From positions 1-64,000 of the forward strand of contig NZ_JBOCEF010000002.1 in assembly GCF_050586345.1 (NCBI RefSeq): DNA of 64,000 nucleotides. Direction: 5' to 3'. Under the pieces are notes generated by a model that saw nothing but the letters and a program-made list of their open reading frames with translations, did not search any database and was not told the DNA's origin. How positions within the stretch are numbered: the first letter of the stretch is position 1; each line of letters starts with the position of its first letter. The DNA comes from JBOCEF01 sp050586345. GTDB taxonomy: Bacteria > Pseudomonadota > Alphaproteobacteria > Rhodobacterales > Rhodobacteraceae. Shown piece after piece: positions 63,115-64,000 of this stretch. Position numbers and translations under genes: made by a program.

Positions 63115-64000
63115 ATGACCTCGCCTTCCCCCGCCTCTCCGCCCGGCCTCAAGCGCGGGCTCGGCCTCGGGCTGCTCACGCTCTACGGCATCGGGGTGAT
63201 GGTCGGCGCGGGGATCTACGTGCTGGTCGGCGCCGTCGCCGGGGCCGCGGGGACCTATGCGCCGCTGGCATTCCTCCTTGCCGGCCTGATCGCCGCGCCC
63301 ACCGCCGCGACCTATGCCGAGCTGTCCTCGCGCATCCCCGAATCGGGCGGCGAGGCGGCGTATTTGCGCGAGGCGTTCGGGATCCGCTGGCTGGGTCGCC
63401 TCGCGGGGCTCGCCATCATCGGCGGCGCCACCATCTCCGGCGCCGCGGTGCTGCAGGGGGGCGTGGGGTATCTCCAGCACCTCGTGCCGCTGCCGGACGT
63501 CGCGCTGATCGTCGGCCTCGGGCTGCTGCTGGCGCTCGCCGCCATCGCGGGGGTGGTCGAGAGCCTGGCGCTCGCCGCGTTCCTGACGCTGGTCGAGGCG
63601 GGGGGGCTGCTGGCGGTCATCGCCGCGGGGGCGCTGGCGCCCGCGATCGGCGACCCGGTGGCGGCGCTCGACGCCGCTTTCGCCGGGTGGCTGGCCGACG
63701 CCTTCGCCGCCCATGCCGCGGGGGGCGGGGCGGCGGCGCCGCTGGCGCAGGGGGGCCTCGCGGGGATCGGCGCGGGCGCGCTGCTGGCCTTCTTCGCCTT
63801 CATCGGCTTCGAGGACATGGTGAACATGGCCGAGGAGACGAAGGACCCCGAGCGGACCATGCCGCGGGCGATCCTGCTGGCGCTTGGGGTGGTGACGCTC
63901 CTCTATGCCGGGGTCTCCTGGGCCGCGCTGCGGGCGGTCGAGGCCTCGGCGCTGGCGGCCTCGGACCGGCCGCTGGCGCTGGTGATGGAGGCGGGGCTGC
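63115..64000 (+). CDS. APC-superfamily amino acid permease (partial)
   Basis: The first 295 residues of an amino-acid/polyamine/organocation permease, running off the window. Helix 1 carries the APC signature GIGVMVGAGIYVLVGAVAG. Helix 6 and its loop read FFAFIGFEDMVNMAEETKDP, which is diagnostic. At least seven membrane segments are visible so far. A low-complexity Ala/Gly insert lies between helices 5 and 6. The substrate cannot be assigned. The ATG at 63115 begins MTSPSPASPPG. Confidence 0.9.
   Translation, partial: MTSPSPASPPGLKRGLGLGLLTLYGIGVMVGAGIYVLVGAVAGAAGTYAPLAFLLAGLIAAPTAATYAELSSRIPESGGEAAYLREAFGIRWLGRLAGLAIIGGATISGAAVLQGGVGYLQHLVPLPDVALIVGLGLLLALAAIAGVVESLALAAFLTLVEAGGLLAVIAAGALAPAIGDPVAALDAAFAGWLADAFAAHAAGGGAAAPLAQGGLAGIGAGALLAFFAFIGFEDMVNMAEETKDPERTMPRAILLALGVVTLLYAGVSWAALRAVEASALAASDRPLALVMEAGL

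Overview
The window is chromosomal DNA, very rich in G+C (about three quarters by eye), from an alphaproteobacterium and most probably a member of the Rhodobacterales. The evidence is a type A RNase P RNA gene, three proteins with VPLPA-type C-terminal sorting tails, a core-2/I-branching-like glycosyltransferase with the extension seen in that order, and the gene families around them. I found no tRNA, rRNA, CRISPR array, insertion sequence, integrase or phage gene.

Left third (1-21 kb): a surface-polysaccharide and housekeeping block. It holds an OafA-type acyltransferase, pgk, a GT14-like and two GT2-like glycosyltransferases, galE, galU, kdsB, cysQ and an orphan ABC-2 export permease. Together they would supply UDP-glucose, UDP-galactose and CMP-Kdo and assemble and decorate envelope glycans. 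A gene directly behind galE is split by an in-frame ochre codon. Next come a CHRD-domain VPLPA protein, ligA, a second VPLPA protein, an AbrB-family membrane protein, hisI, a NifU/IscU-like scaffold, DUF1810 and a GNAT acetyltransferase.

Middle (21-43 kb): recG is followed by an unannotated 42-residue membrane peptide. Its 290-bp upstream gap carries four GAAC-like half-sites at exact 11-bp spacing plus one perfect GAAC-N7-GAAC, the alphaproteobacterial LexA operator pattern. Then follow gluQ, a periplasmic protein, an HTD2-like dehydratase overlapping a catalytically degraded acyltransferase, a HisC-like aminotransferase, DUF3422, a conserved hypothetical, gatA, a DUF3011 protein lying between gatA and gatC, a ceramidase-like membrane protein, an UPF0173 hydrolase, tadA, a third VPLPA protein, an RluB-type pseudouridine synthase with a long Gly/Arg tail, a CxxC hypothetical and an AmpD-like amidase.

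Right third (43-64 kb): rnpB with a plausible promoter, a 735-bp gene-free leader, then the division and cell-wall (dcw) cluster: mraZ, rsmH, ftsL, ftsI, murE, murF, mraY, murD, ftsW, two tandem LuxR-type regulators, murG and murC. After murC, where murB, ddl and ftsQAZ would be expected, come an ATP-grasp (DUF4343) protein, a DUF2199 protein and an amino-acid permease cut by the window end.

GC-rich intergenic hairpin repeats recur in several gaps. The two points most worth following are the LexA-like array with its small membrane peptide and the LuxR pair embedded in the dcw cluster.
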